Of a stretch of DNA of 64,000 bases, positions 8,029-16,389 are shown piece after piece. The stretch is from assembly GCF_000702665.1 (NCBI RefSeq), contig NZ_JNJA01000013.1, forward strand, positions 39,204 to 103,203, written 5' to 3'. The notes beneath the pieces were generated by a model. The model made no database searches, was not told the origin of the DNA, and saw only the letters and a list, made by a program, of their open reading frames with translations. The stretch is from Solidesulfovibrio alcoholivorans DSM 5433. Lineage in GTDB: Bacteria > Desulfobacterota > Desulfovibrionia > Desulfovibrionales > Desulfovibrionaceae. Numbering within the stretch: the stretch's first letter is position 1; the number at the start of each line of letters is the position of its first letter. The translations under genes and the position numbers were made by a program.

Positions 8029-9228
8029 TTAGACCATGAAAGTCTTGGCTTCGTCACGTTTGAGGGGAAGCCGCCCAGCCTGATGGGCGTACACCAGCGC
8101 CGTCGTCCTGTAGACCAAGTGCCCGAGCTTGGACCAGGGCAGATAGGCAAACAGCATGAAGACCGCAATCAAATGCAGGTAGTAGGTCGGGTAGGCCAGG
8201 GCGGCCACGCCGGCCAGACGGAAGATCTCCGAACCAAGGCCCGTAAGGGCGACGGCCCAGATGACCCCGAGCAGATACCAGTCGTAGTAGGACGACGTGG
8301 ACTTGGCGGGATCGACGCTCAGACGACGGCGGGTCAGCATGGTCAGGCCGTAGAGCAGGGCGATGGCCCCGACGTTGGCGAGCAGCTTCACCGGGCTCCA
8401 CAGGGGCATGGGCGTGTGCCCCAGCGGCGCGATGAAGTGCACGATCTTGCCGCCCCAGTGGGACACCGCCACGATGGACGTGACGATGGCCAGAGCCACG
8501 AAGCCGTAGAACAGCGACAAATGGCCCTTGTAGCGTTCGGTGTTATCGTTTCCGCACTCGTTCCACTTCACGTGGGTGGCGATCTCGTCCAGGACCACGG
8601 CCTTGATCGATTCGATCAGGCTGGGCTTTTTGTACGGCGCGCCGATGTGCAGGGTGGTGGGGATGGTCTTGTCGAAGCTCTTCCACAGCTTGGTCACGCC
8701 CTTGTAGAAGGAGAACATCACGAAGATGGCGACCAGGCCGAAGATGGGGTCGATGGTGAAGTCGCCCGGGAAGAGCTTGCCGTAGACGATCTCGCCCTCG
8801 GGCAGGCCGAAGCCGGCGCTGAGGAGCCAGATGAACAGGTACAGGACCGCCGGGATGGCGATGAGCTTCGGCAGATCCTTGGCCGAACTCATCCATTTGC
8901 CGATGATGCTCGGCGACACCAGATCCCGGTAGGTGATGTTGCGGATGGCGGAGATGAGGTCGCCAGGCCGCGCGCCGCGGGGGCACAGATCGGAACAGGT
9001 CTGGCAGTTGTGGCACAGCCAGATGTCGATGTCGCCCTCGAAACGGTCCTTGAGACCCCACTGCGCCCAGACCATCTCCTTGCGGGGGAAGGGGTTCTCG
9101 GGCGGGGCCAGGGGGCAGGCCACGCTGCAGGTGGCGCACTGGTAGCACTTCTTGCAAGCTTCGCCACCAGCCGCCTGCAGGTCCTTGACGAACTGCAGAT
9201 CGGGTTTGATACGCTCGGCGTATGACAT
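8029..9228 (-). CDS. qmoC: QmoC, membrane iron-sulfur/heme b subunit of the quinone-interacting oxidoreductase
   Basis: 399 residues. The N-terminal HdrC-like domain has two cysteine clusters: Cys25/28/31/34/38 (CKKCYQCATCSVACP) and Cys72/75/78/82 (CHNCQTCSDLCP) for two [4Fe-4S] centres. The C-terminal two thirds contain about six hydrophobic helices with histidines suited to heme b (for example GHLSLFYGF and YYLHLIAVFM), like HdrE/NarI-type subunits. It anchors the Qmo complex and takes electrons from menaquinol. It follows qmoB after 12 bases, with GGAGG at the start. Confidence 0.95.
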   Translation of the reverse strand: MSYAERIKPDLQFVKDLQAAGGEACKKCYQCATCSVACPLAPPENPFPRKEMVWAQWGLKDRFEGDIDIWLCHNCQTCSDLCPRGARPGDLISAIRNITYRDLVSPSIIGKWMSSAKDLPKLIAIPAVLYLFIWLLSAGFGLPEGEIVYGKLFPGDFTIDPIFGLVAIFVMFSFYKGVTKLWKSFDKTIPTTLHIGAPYKKPSLIESIKAVVLDEIATHVKWNECGNDNTERYKGHLSLFYGFVALAIVTSIVAVSHWGGKIVHFIAPLGHTPMPLWSPVKLLANVGAIALLYGLTMLTRRRLSVDPAKSTSSYYDWYLLGVIWAVALTGLGSEIFRLAGVAALAYPTYYLHLIAVFMLFAYLPWSKLGHLVYRTTALVYAHQAGRLPLKRDEAKTFMV

Positions 9229-9240
9229 GGAGCCTTCCTC

Positions 9241-11532
9241 CTAATAGCCTTTGAACGGGTTCGGGCCGATCTTGAGGACCATATCCATGAACTGGTCGAT
9301 CATGTCCGGGACCTTGTCGTATTCGTCGATGGCCACCTGATACTGCTCGACGCGCTCGGGCTCGACGCCGAGGCGCTTGAGGGACTCGGCGATGTTTTCC
9401 TTGCGGCGGTTGCAGATCTCGGAGCCCTTGACGAAGTGACACTGGTAGTCGTCGCCGTATTTGCAGCCGAGCAGCATGACGCCGTCGACGCCCTTGCTCA
9501 TGGCGTCGGCCACCCAGATGGCGTTGACCGAACCCAGGCAGCGCACCGGGATGATGCGCACGTAGGGGCTCCACTTCCTGCCGCGGATGGCCGCCATGTC
9601 GAGCGCCGGGTAGGCGTCGTTCTCGCAGGCCAGGATGAACACGCGCGGCCCGCCCTCTTCGATCTTGGGCGGAATCTCGCACTCGCGGATCATGGAACCG
9701 ATCATGTCGATGTTGTAGTTGTCAAAGGAGATGACGCGTTCGGGGCAGGCACCCATGCAGGTGCCGCAGCGGCGGCAGCGCGTGGGATTGGGCTTGGGCG
9801 TTCCCTTCTCATCGTCGTCCAGGGCGCCGAACGGGCATTCCTCGGTGCAGCGCTTGCACTGGGTGCAGCGCACGAAGTTGAACACCGGGTAGGAAAGGTC
9901 GCCCGAACGGGGATGGACGGCCACGCCATGGCTCGCGGACTCGACGCACTGGATGGCCTTGAGCGCCGCGCCCGCGGCGTCTTCCCGGGCCTGCGCCATG
10001 GTCATGGGCTGACGCACGCAGCCGGCGGCGTAGATGCCGGTGCGGCGGGTCTCGTAGGGGAAGCAGATGTAGTTCGAATCGGCGAAGCCGTCGAACAGCC
10101 CCAGGTCCGGGAAGGCCGGACCCTGGCGGTAGAGCAGGTTGATGGTCGGGTCAAGCGCCGTTGCCGGCACGAGGCCCGTGGGCAGGACGACGAGGTCGGC
10201 GGCCAGGGTGATCGCGCCGCCAAGGAGGGTGTCCTTGGCCGCGACCACGAGGCTCGTGCCTTCCTCGGTCACGCCCGTCACCGTGCCCTTGGTGAGCATG
10301 ATGCCGGGATTGTCCTGGGCGGCGCGGTAGTAGCGCTCGTTGATGCCCGGAACCATCATGTTGTCGTAGACGATCATGGCCACGGCGTCGGGGAGCTTTT
10401 CCCGGACGTAGTTGGCCTGCTTGAGCGCGACGAGGCTGGTCAGCTCCGAGGAGTAGGCCAGGTGCTTGGGCGTCTTGATCGGGTTGAAGGAGGGGGCTTC
10501 CTCCTCACCTTCCTTCTTCTCTTCGGCCTTGGCTTCCTCGGCGGGGATCTCGGCGACCGCCTCGGCCGTGGCGGCCTCCATGAGCTTGGTCACGTCCACG
10601 ATGAAGGCGACCGAACCCGGGGCCTTGCCGTCGGAGGGGCGCTTGATGTCGCCGGCCTTGACCATGGCCTCGAACTCGGCCGAGGTCACGACGTTTTTGA
10701 GCTTGCCGTAGCCGAAGGGCGCAAGCGCCTCGGTGTCCATGGGCGACCAGCCGGCCGCCAGGACCACCGAGCCCACGGGGAGTTTTTCCTCGTTGCCGCC
10801 CGAGGCCAGGGTGGCCTCGTACATGGCCGGCGCGCCGGCGAGCTGCTTGAGGCTCGTGTTGAGGCGCACCTTGATCTTGGAGTTGCCCGTCACGAGGCCG
10901 ATGAGCCGGTCGATGCCGGTGTCCGTGGCTTCGAGGTAGGGGTAGCTCATGGGAAAGGTCTTGTAGAGCCCCGCGGCGCGGCCGCCGAGCTTGTCGGACT
11001 TCTCCACGAGGATGACTTCGGCGCCGGCGCCGGCCGCGGCCAGGGCCGCGTTCAGGCCGGTGAAGCCGCCGCCGAGGACCAGAATGGTCTTGTTGGTCTC
11101 GGGCAGCTCCGGATTGGGCCGGCTCATCTTCTGCATCTTGACCACACCCATGCGCAGGTAGTCATGCACCATGGAAAGCAGTTCGGCAGGGATGGGGCCG
11201 CCGGCCGCGACGGACGAACCGTCGGGGTTTTTATAAGACAGGGTCACGAACTCGCGCAGGTTGACGCGGTCGACGAGCACCTTGTCGCCAAAGGTGAAAA
11301 CGTCCCAGTCGACCCGGGGCGAAGTGCCGCAGATGAGCACCGCGTCGATTTCGCCGCCGTCGACGTCGGCCTTGATCATGGCCACGCCGTCGGGGCTCGA
11401 CAGCCGTTTGTGGGCCTTGACGATGGGGCAGGCCCCGCCGCATTTCTCCTTGACGTACGCGGCCAGCTCCTCGGCGTTAAGGAGCGGGGCGACGCTGGAT
11501 TCGTCGATATACACACCGATTTTTTCGGCCAT
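9241..11532 (-). CDS. qmoB: QmoB, HdrA-like flavoprotein with ferredoxin and MvhD-type domains
   Basis: 763 residues. A Rossmann FAD site, LVLGGGFTGLNAALAAAGAG (about 150-170), is followed by an HdrA-like core. A charged linker (EEAKAEEKKEGEEEAPS) lies in the middle. The ferredoxin-like part has CTQCKRCTEECP and CRRCGTCMGACP, binding two [4Fe-4S] clusters. The C-terminal 140 residues resemble MvhD (delta subunit of F420-non-reducing hydrogenase) with conserved cysteines in VRCLGSVNA, LLGCKYGDDYQCHF and SEICNRR. It works with QmoA and QmoC in electron transfer between menaquinol and APS reductase. It starts 5 bases after qmoA. Confidence 0.95.
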   Translation of the reverse strand: MAEKIGVYIDESSVAPLLNAEELAAYVKEKCGGACPIVKAHKRLSSPDGVAMIKADVDGGEIDAVLICGTSPRVDWDVFTFGDKVLVDRVNLREFVTLSYKNPDGSSVAAGGPIPAELLSMVHDYLRMGVVKMQKMSRPNPELPETNKTILVLGGGFTGLNAALAAAGAGAEVILVEKSDKLGGRAAGLYKTFPMSYPYLEATDTGIDRLIGLVTGNSKIKVRLNTSLKQLAGAPAMYEATLASGGNEEKLPVGSVVLAAGWSPMDTEALAPFGYGKLKNVVTSAEFEAMVKAGDIKRPSDGKAPGSVAFIVDVTKLMEAATAEAVAEIPAEEAKAEEKKEGEEEAPSFNPIKTPKHLAYSSELTSLVALKQANYVREKLPDAVAMIVYDNMMVPGINERYYRAAQDNPGIMLTKGTVTGVTEEGTSLVVAAKDTLLGGAITLAADLVVLPTGLVPATALDPTINLLYRQGPAFPDLGLFDGFADSNYICFPYETRRTGIYAAGCVRQPMTMAQAREDAAGAALKAIQCVESASHGVAVHPRSGDLSYPVFNFVRCTQCKRCTEECPFGALDDDEKGTPKPNPTRCRRCGTCMGACPERVISFDNYNIDMIGSMIRECEIPPKIEEGGPRVFILACENDAYPALDMAAIRGRKWSPYVRIIPVRCLGSVNAIWVADAMSKGVDGVMLLGCKYGDDYQCHFVKGSEICNRRKENIAESLKRLGVEPERVEQYQVAIDEYDKVPDMIDQFMDMVLKIGPNPFKGY

Positions 11533-11537
11533 CGCCG

Positions 11538-12779
11538 CTACCTCCCTCGCACCAAAGCGATTGCTTTCATGGCCGCGCCGGTCGCGGACTGGGCCGACTT
11601 CATGACGTCAAGGGGCGTGGCGGCGCAACCGGCGGCGAAAATGCCTTTCTCCTCGCCGCCCACGATAAAGCCCATTTCGTCCAGGGGCACGTCCACCGGC
11701 AGGCGCTCGCCGGCAATGCTCGGCTGCATGCCCGTGGCCAGCACCACCAGTTCGAAGCGGTTGTCGGACTTGATGCCGGACACGGCGTCTTCCACGGTGA
11801 GGATGACGTCGCCTGTGCCGGCGTCCTCGGCCACGGCGGCAACCTTGCCCTTGACAGCATTGATGCGGTCATCGGCCAGGATGCGCTTGGCGAAGTTGTC
11901 GTAACGGCCCGGGGTGCGCAAGTCGATGTAGTAGATGGTGACGCGGGCTTCCGGAAAGGCTTCGCGCACGTAGGCGGCCTGCTTGAGGGACGCCATGCAG
12001 CAGATGTAGGAGCAGTAGTTGAGGTGGTTTTCGTCGCGCGAACCGGCGCACTGCACGAAAGCCACGGAGCGCGGGGCCTTGCCGTCCGAGGGGCGCACGA
12101 TCCTGCCGCGGGTGGGTCCGCTCGGAGAAGCCAGGCGCTCGAGCTGCATGTTGCTGACGCAGTTGGCGATCTCGCCCGCGCCAAGGTTGGTGAGCCGCGT
12201 CACGTCGTAGGGCTTCCAGCCTGTGGCGTAGACGATGGACCCGACCTTGAGCACGATTTCCTTGGGCGCGTCGTCGAGGTTGATCACGTCGGCGCCGGAC
12301 AGGAGTTCCAGGTCTTCCTTGGTGCAGCGTTCCTTGTCCAGAACGTAGCGGTTGGGGAAGGCGAAGGGGACGTCCATGTACAGGGCCTTGCGCTCGCCGA
12401 GGCCCAATTCGAAGTCGCTCTTGACGTCCTTGGAAAGCTTTTTGACCGTCTCGGAGAGATCGACGCTGCCGGGTTCGACGTAGCGGGGCCTGATTTTCAC
12501 CGTGACTTCGTAGTCGCCGGCCTTGCCCGAGACCTTGGTGACTTCGGCCAGGGTGAAAAACTTGACGTTCTTGTTGTTCTTGATGCGCTGGAACTGGATT
12601 TCCAGACCGCAGGACGGGGGGCACAGCTTGGGGAAATATTTATTGAGCTGCATCACCCGGCCGCCGAGAAAAGCATTTTTCTCGACGATGTAGACCTCGT
12701 GGCCGACTTCCGCGGCTTCAAGCGCGGCGGTGATGCCGCTGAAGCCGCCGCCGACGACCAGTATCGCGTTGCTTCCCAT
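11538..12779 (-). CDS. qmoA: QmoA, HdrA-like FAD subunit
   Basis: 413 residues. The N-terminus MGSNAILVVGGGFSGITAAL is a dinucleotide-binding GxGxxG fold for FAD. CPPSCGLEIQ and CAGSRDENHLNYCSYICC are conserved HdrA-family segments. GGGAGG ends 5 bases before ATG 12779, which fixes the start; an open frame that runs upstream to 13292 is a shadow of aprA. QmoA is soluble and associates with QmoB and membrane QmoC. The 155-base gap before it contains a strong terminator, so qmo expression depends on read-through from apr or on its own promoter. Confidence 0.95.
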   Translation of the reverse strand: MGSNAILVVGGGFSGITAALEAAEVGHEVYIVEKNAFLGGRVMQLNKYFPKLCPPSCGLEIQFQRIKNNKNVKFFTLAEVTKVSGKAGDYEVTVKIRPRYVEPGSVDLSETVKKLSKDVKSDFELGLGERKALYMDVPFAFPNRYVLDKERCTKEDLELLSGADVINLDDAPKEIVLKVGSIVYATGWKPYDVTRLTNLGAGEIANCVSNMQLERLASPSGPTRGRIVRPSDGKAPRSVAFVQCAGSRDENHLNYCSYICCMASLKQAAYVREAFPEARVTIYYIDLRTPGRYDNFAKRILADDRINAVKGKVAAVAEDAGTGDVILTVEDAVSGIKSDNRFELVVLATGMQPSIAGERLPVDVPLDEMGFIVGGEEKGIFAAGCAATPLDVMKSAQSATGAAMKAIALVRGR

Positions 12780-12891
12780 CGCAACCTCCCGGCAATGGTT
12801 AAGGCCAGCAAGAAAACGGCCTGATCCGCGAGGATAGACCGCCCCCGCCGTAGGCGTCAAAGCACGGTCCATCCGCCCGGGTAAGACCGTT

Positions 12892-12923
12892 AAAAAGCGG
12901 CCGCGGGAGAACCCCGCGGCCGC
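12892..12923 (-). terminator. Terminator between aprA and qmoA
   Basis: On the minus strand GCGGCCGCGGG pairs with CCCGCGGCCGC over 11 bp with a short loop and is followed by TTTTT. It starts 12 bases after the aprA stop. It probably reduces rather than abolishes expression of the downstream qmo genes, allowing more AprBA than Qmo. Confidence 0.85.
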
Positions 12924-12934
12924 TCTGGTCATTC

Positions 12935-14926
12935 CTACTCGGGAATGATCTGGTAGTAGGCCTTCTTGAAGACCTTGGTCTCCTTGGTGGCCGGGTCGTA
13001 CTTGGAGTTGACGAAGCACTTCCATTTGCTGTCGTCCAGACCCAGGAAGTCGCCGCGGTAGTAGAAGCCCGGGTAACGGGTTTCTTCGCGGAAGGAGATG
13101 TGGGTCATGTGCAGGCGGACGGTCCACAGGCGGTGGTACTGCTCCCAGCAGCGCATGAGCTCGTGCAGGTCGCGGGCGGCCAGCTTCTGGCTGTCCTCTT
13201 CGAGGTACTGCAGCAGCTGGAAGCCCGTGTCGAGCAGGGACTTGGAGGTCGTGTACAGGGTGGCGCAGCCTCCGCCGTACTCGTCCGTGCACTTCACCAG
13301 GCGCATCATGAAGTTGTGCGGGGTGATGTAGCTGGGGTTCACGACCGGGTCGGTGGAAAGTCCGACGTTGGCCTTGAAGGTCTCCCAGGGCTTGTAGATC
13401 TCTTTGGCGAGGTCGGAAGCCTTTTCAGTCAGGGTGGGCTTGAAGTCCTTGTGGTCGACGACCCAGCGCACCATCTGCTTGCCGGCGATGCGGCCCTCGG
13501 CGTGGGAGCCCGAGGAGAACTTGTGGCCGGAGGCGCCGACGCCGTCAGCGCAGGTGAACAGACCGTTGACCGTGGTCATGCGGTTGTAGACCTTGCCGTT
13601 GTCGGCCTTGACTTTGTACTCCTCCGGCACCCAGGCTTCGTCCGGGCCGGAGACCCAGATGCCGCAGCAGCCGGAGTGGGAACCGAGCAGGTAAGGCTCG
13701 GTCGGCATGATCTCGGAGCCCTTCTTCTCGGGCTCGGTGTCCGTGCAGGCCCAGAGGTTGGCCTGGCCGACGCACATGTCGAGGAAGTCTTCCCACGCCT
13801 CGGACTCGAGGTGCTTCTGCTGCTCGGCGTTGAGGTTGGCGAAGGTGGACTGCAGGGCGCCGGCGGTGTCCATGTAGATGGGACCGCGGCCTTCGCGCAT
13901 TTCACGGAGCATCATGTGGTTACGCAGGCAGGTCGGGATGATGTGACCCTTGGCGTAGCCGCGATCCTCGTAGGGCTTCAGCATGGCCTTGTTGGTGGCG
14001 CAGTAGTCTTCGCCCTTGGCGTTGGTGGCTTTGGCCTTGAACAGCAGGAACCAAGCGCCGACCGGGCCGTAACCGTCCTTGAAGCGGGCGGGGACGAAGC
14101 GGTTTTCCATCATCGTCATCTCGGCGCCGACCTGAGCGCACATGGTGTAGGTGGAACCAGCGTTCCAAACCGGGTACCAGGCGCGGCCCATGCCTTCACC
14201 GGTGGAGCGGGGGCGGTACACGTTGACCGCGCCGCCGCAGGCCACCAGGATGGCGTTGGCCTTGAAGACGAACACTTTGTTTTCGCGGGTGGAGAAGCCG
14301 ACCGCACCGGCGATGCGGTTGGGCTGCTTGGCGTCCAGGAGCAGCTTCACGATGAAGACGCGCTCCATGTAGCGATCCTGGCCCAGGGCGTTTTTCGCAG
14401 CCTCGGCCACGATGCACTTGTAGGACTCGCCGTTGATCATGATCTGCCAGCGGCCGGAGCGGACAGGCTTGGCGCCGGTGCGCAGGGACACGCCCTTGGC
14501 CTTGGACTGCGCGCCGTCCAGGTTGTGACCGTCGGCGTCCTTGGTCCAGCAGGGCAGGCCCCACTCTTCGAACAGGTGGACGGAATCGTCGACGTGACGG
14601 CCGACGTCGAAGATCAGGTCTTCGCGGACCAGACCCATGAGGTCGGTGCGGACCATGCGGACGTAGTCGTCCGGGACGTTCTCGCCGATGTAGGTATTGA
14701 TGGCGGACAGGCCCTGCGCAACGGCGCCGGAGCGCTCGAGGGCGGCCTTGTCGAGCAGCATCACGCTGATCCCGCCGATCTTGTCGGCCCAGCGGCAGAC
14801 CTCGTAGGCCGCACCGCAGCAGCCCATGCCGCCACCGACCATGAGGATGTCAACGTCTTTTTCAATCAGTTCCGGCTCGGCAAGGGCAACGCCTTTGGGC
14901 TCGTCCTTCACAGGAATCGTCGGCAT
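12935..14926 (-). CDS. aprA: Adenylylsulfate (APS) reductase, alpha subunit
   Basis: 663 residues. The flavin site is near the N-terminus (ILMVGGGMGCCGAAYEV, about 28-44). The fumarate-reductase-like fold continues with AQGLSAINTYIGENVPDDYVR, and NHMMLREMREGRGPIYMDT and HSGCCGIWVSGPDEAWVP match dissimilatory AprA. The enzyme reduces APS to sulfite and AMP in the cytoplasm with electrons from AprB. It follows aprB after 52 bases with GGAGG before ATG. Length and motifs are normal for sulfate reducers. Confidence 0.97.
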   Translation of the reverse strand: MPTIPVKDEPKGVALAEPELIEKDVDILMVGGGMGCCGAAYEVCRWADKIGGISVMLLDKAALERSGAVAQGLSAINTYIGENVPDDYVRMVRTDLMGLVREDLIFDVGRHVDDSVHLFEEWGLPCWTKDADGHNLDGAQSKAKGVSLRTGAKPVRSGRWQIMINGESYKCIVAEAAKNALGQDRYMERVFIVKLLLDAKQPNRIAGAVGFSTRENKVFVFKANAILVACGGAVNVYRPRSTGEGMGRAWYPVWNAGSTYTMCAQVGAEMTMMENRFVPARFKDGYGPVGAWFLLFKAKATNAKGEDYCATNKAMLKPYEDRGYAKGHIIPTCLRNHMMLREMREGRGPIYMDTAGALQSTFANLNAEQQKHLESEAWEDFLDMCVGQANLWACTDTEPEKKGSEIMPTEPYLLGSHSGCCGIWVSGPDEAWVPEEYKVKADNGKVYNRMTTVNGLFTCADGVGASGHKFSSGSHAEGRIAGKQMVRWVVDHKDFKPTLTEKASDLAKEIYKPWETFKANVGLSTDPVVNPSYITPHNFMMRLVKCTDEYGGGCATLYTTSKSLLDTGFQLLQYLEEDSQKLAARDLHELMRCWEQYHRLWTVRLHMTHISFREETRYPGFYYRGDFLGLDDSKWKCFVNSKYDPATKETKVFKKAYYQIIPE

Positions 14927-14978
14927 GATATAGTTCCTCCGTAGGATGAATGACTAGCGAGTTGGGTACCGGTCTGGA

Positions 14979-15470
14979 CTACTGGCAGAAGCCGTCGAGC
15001 CAGCACTGGACGGTGTCCATGCCGGTGACGTCGAACTTCTTGCCGAGAGCTTCCTTGGGGGTGGCCAGGGCGGTCTCGGTAAAAAGCAGTTCGTCGTCCA
15101 GGTTGGCGCCTTCGGGCTTGCCATCGTAGGGCTTGATGGAGCCTTCAGGGGTGGTGCGGATCGGGAACTTGAAGCGCTTGATGTTGCCGTTGCGGAACTT
15201 CACGGTCCACATGATGGAGTCGGCCGAGCGCATGGGGATGGACGTGCCGCCCATGGGAGCGAAGTCGGCGTAGGGGCGGGCGGAGATGGCGCCCTGCGGG
15301 CAGATTTTCACGCAGGAGTAGCATTCCCAGCAGGCGGACGGCTCCTGGTTGAAAGCGCGCATTTCCTGAGGATCCAGAATCATCAGGTCATTGGGGCAAA
15401 TGTACATGCACGCGGTCTTCTCACCGCCTTTGCATCCGTCACACTTGCTCGGATCCACAAAGGTAGGCAT
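14979..15470 (-). CDS. aprB: Adenylylsulfate (APS) reductase, beta subunit (ferredoxin)
   Basis: 163 residues. The two [4Fe-4S] clusters are bound by Cys10/13/21/25 (CDGCKGGEKTACMYICP) and Cys47/50/53/57 (CWECYSCVKICP). The C-terminal 100 residues form the AprA-embracing tail (SADSIMWTVKFRNG, KRFKFPIRTTPEGS). It is the first gene of the apr-qmo operon. GGAGG lies 7 bases before the ATG. The nearest promoter-like sequence is about 265 bases upstream, leaving a long untranslated leader. Confidence 0.97.
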   Translation of the reverse strand: MPTFVDPSKCDGCKGGEKTACMYICPNDLMILDPQEMRAFNQEPSACWECYSCVKICPQGAISARPYADFAPMGGTSIPMRSADSIMWTVKFRNGNIKRFKFPIRTTPEGSIKPYDGKPEGANLDDELLFTETALATPKEALGKKFDVTGMDTVQCWLDGFCQ

Positions 15471-15731
15471 AGTTCATCCTCCAAACGTTTAGTTGTTGTA
15501 CACCCAGCGCCCAATCCAAAAGAGCTACACGCCGTTGCGCGACAGGACATCCGCGCGCCGGATCGACGACGCTCGTGCGTCACCGTTCCCGGCCTGCCCT
15601 CGCGCCGGCGTCGCTTGGTGCCGACACCGAGAACAAGTCGCCGGGGCCTTGCGGGCGAAAATGCACCCTGCCCATCATCTGCGACGGGCAACACCCCGGT
15701 ATCGCTACCGTTTAGAACCTGCCAGCGGATA
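15471..15731 (-). other. Long 5' leader region of aprBA
   Basis: About 260 bases between the predicted apr promoter and the aprB start. I see no convincing open frame in it and no riboswitch class I can recognise. It could be a stabilising leader for a very highly expressed mRNA. Confidence 0.4.
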
Positions 15732-15753
15732 GCTTGTGAGCAAATTAACAAGC
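15732..15753. promoter_or_regulatory. Crp/Fnr/HcpR-type palindrome over the apr promoter
   Basis: TTGTGA-N6-TAACAA matches the TTGTGA-N6-TCACAA consensus at 11 of 12 positions, and the symmetry extends two more bases on both sides (GC...GC). It overlaps the -10 element of the predicted apr promoter, which would fit repression. As I recall, HcpR sites have been proposed near apr and sat in Desulfovibrio; the assignment here is inference. Confidence 0.55.
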
Positions 15754-15770
15754 GCCGCAACCCGCGTCAA
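15742..15770 (-). promoter_or_regulatory. Predicted sigma-70 promoter of aprBA-qmoABCD
   Basis: Minus-strand TTGACG (15765-15770) and TAATTT (15742-15747) with a 17-base spacer. The predicted transcript starts near 15735. Confidence 0.6.
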
Positions 15771-15996
15771 GGGGAAAGTTCTTTTTTTCACGTCCCCCAG
15801 AAACCCCGCGCGGACCACGCCATCCCCTACCCTCACGGGTGGAAAAGGCCGCTCTGCAAAAAGGCTGATGGCACCTTTTCCTGTAGCAGTCCCGCACTGC
15901 CCGCGCAAGCCCTTTCCCCCCTTTGCCCCGGTTTCTCCCACAACCGCCCGCACCTTGTGACTTTTCACACGCCCTCCCCCCGCATCGTCCCGCGCC
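15771..15996. other. Intergenic spacer between the apr and metE promoters
   Basis: No gene seen. It holds a plus-strand T-run at 15782-15788 without a clear stem, and a TGTGA-N4-TCACA motif near 15956-15971 whose spacing is two bases too short for a normal Crp/Fnr site. Confidence 0.4.
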
Positions 15997-16025
15997 TTGA
16001 CGCGGCAAGCTCCCCGGGATACCCA
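15997..16025 (+). promoter_or_regulatory. Possible promoter of metE
   Basis: TTGACG at 15997-16002 and a weak -10 (TACCCA) 17 bases further would start transcription near 16032, just before the riboswitch. The -10 is poor, so this rests mainly on position. Confidence 0.35.
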
Positions 16026-16034
16026 GGTCGTCAC

Positions 16035-16215
16035 TGTTTGAGGACCTTTCGAGAAACGGAAGACGGTGAGAATCCGTCGCAGACGCGCTGCTGTATTCGG
16101 GGATGACCGGCCGCCGTCCACTGGGTGTAACGCCCGGGAAGGACGCGGCCATGCCCGCTCGGTCGAACGACCGGCCCCGTAAGCCAGAAGACGCCTCGAA
16201 AAGGTCGGCATCCAG
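16035..16215 (+). promoter_or_regulatory. Cobalamin riboswitch upstream of metE
   Basis: The class landmarks are present in order: ACGGTGAGAATCCGTCGCAGACGCG (split here as ACGGTGAG / AATCCGTCGCAG), CTGCTGTATTCG, CCACTGGGTGTAACGCCC, GGGAAGG at 16136-16142, and the B12 box TAAGCCAGAAGAC at 16180-16192. It should sense adenosyl- or methylcobalamin. Control of the B12-independent methionine synthase is a known target: with cobalamin present, MetE is not needed. Confidence 0.9.
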
Positions 16216-16244
16216 GCCTCGCGATCCGGGCCGGAATGACCAGG

Positions 16245-16317
16245 GAACGGGCTGCGCCCGCGCCTTCCCTGCATTCGCGCCCGTTCTCCGCTCTTGCGGG
16301 AACGGGTTCTTTATTTT
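16245..16317 (+). terminator. Expression platform of the riboswitch: antiterminator and terminator
   Basis: The terminator stem is CCCGTTC (16280-16286) with GAACGGG (16300-16306), followed by TTCTTTATTTT. An upstream copy, GAACGGGC (16245-16252), can pair with GCCCGTTC (16279-16286) instead and so block the terminator. The two folds are mutually exclusive, as expected for transcriptional control. Confidence 0.8.
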
Positions 16318-16389
16318 GCGCGCCCTTTGCGTTCCGCCGTCTTGCCGACCTCCACCCCAACGCCTTCGGGCCAGCTATGGAGTTGTCGC

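Noticed and set aside
15956..15971. Crp/Fnr site with TGTGA and TCACA halves near metE
   Set aside because: The halves are separated by only 4 bases instead of 6, so it is unlikely to be a normal dimer site.
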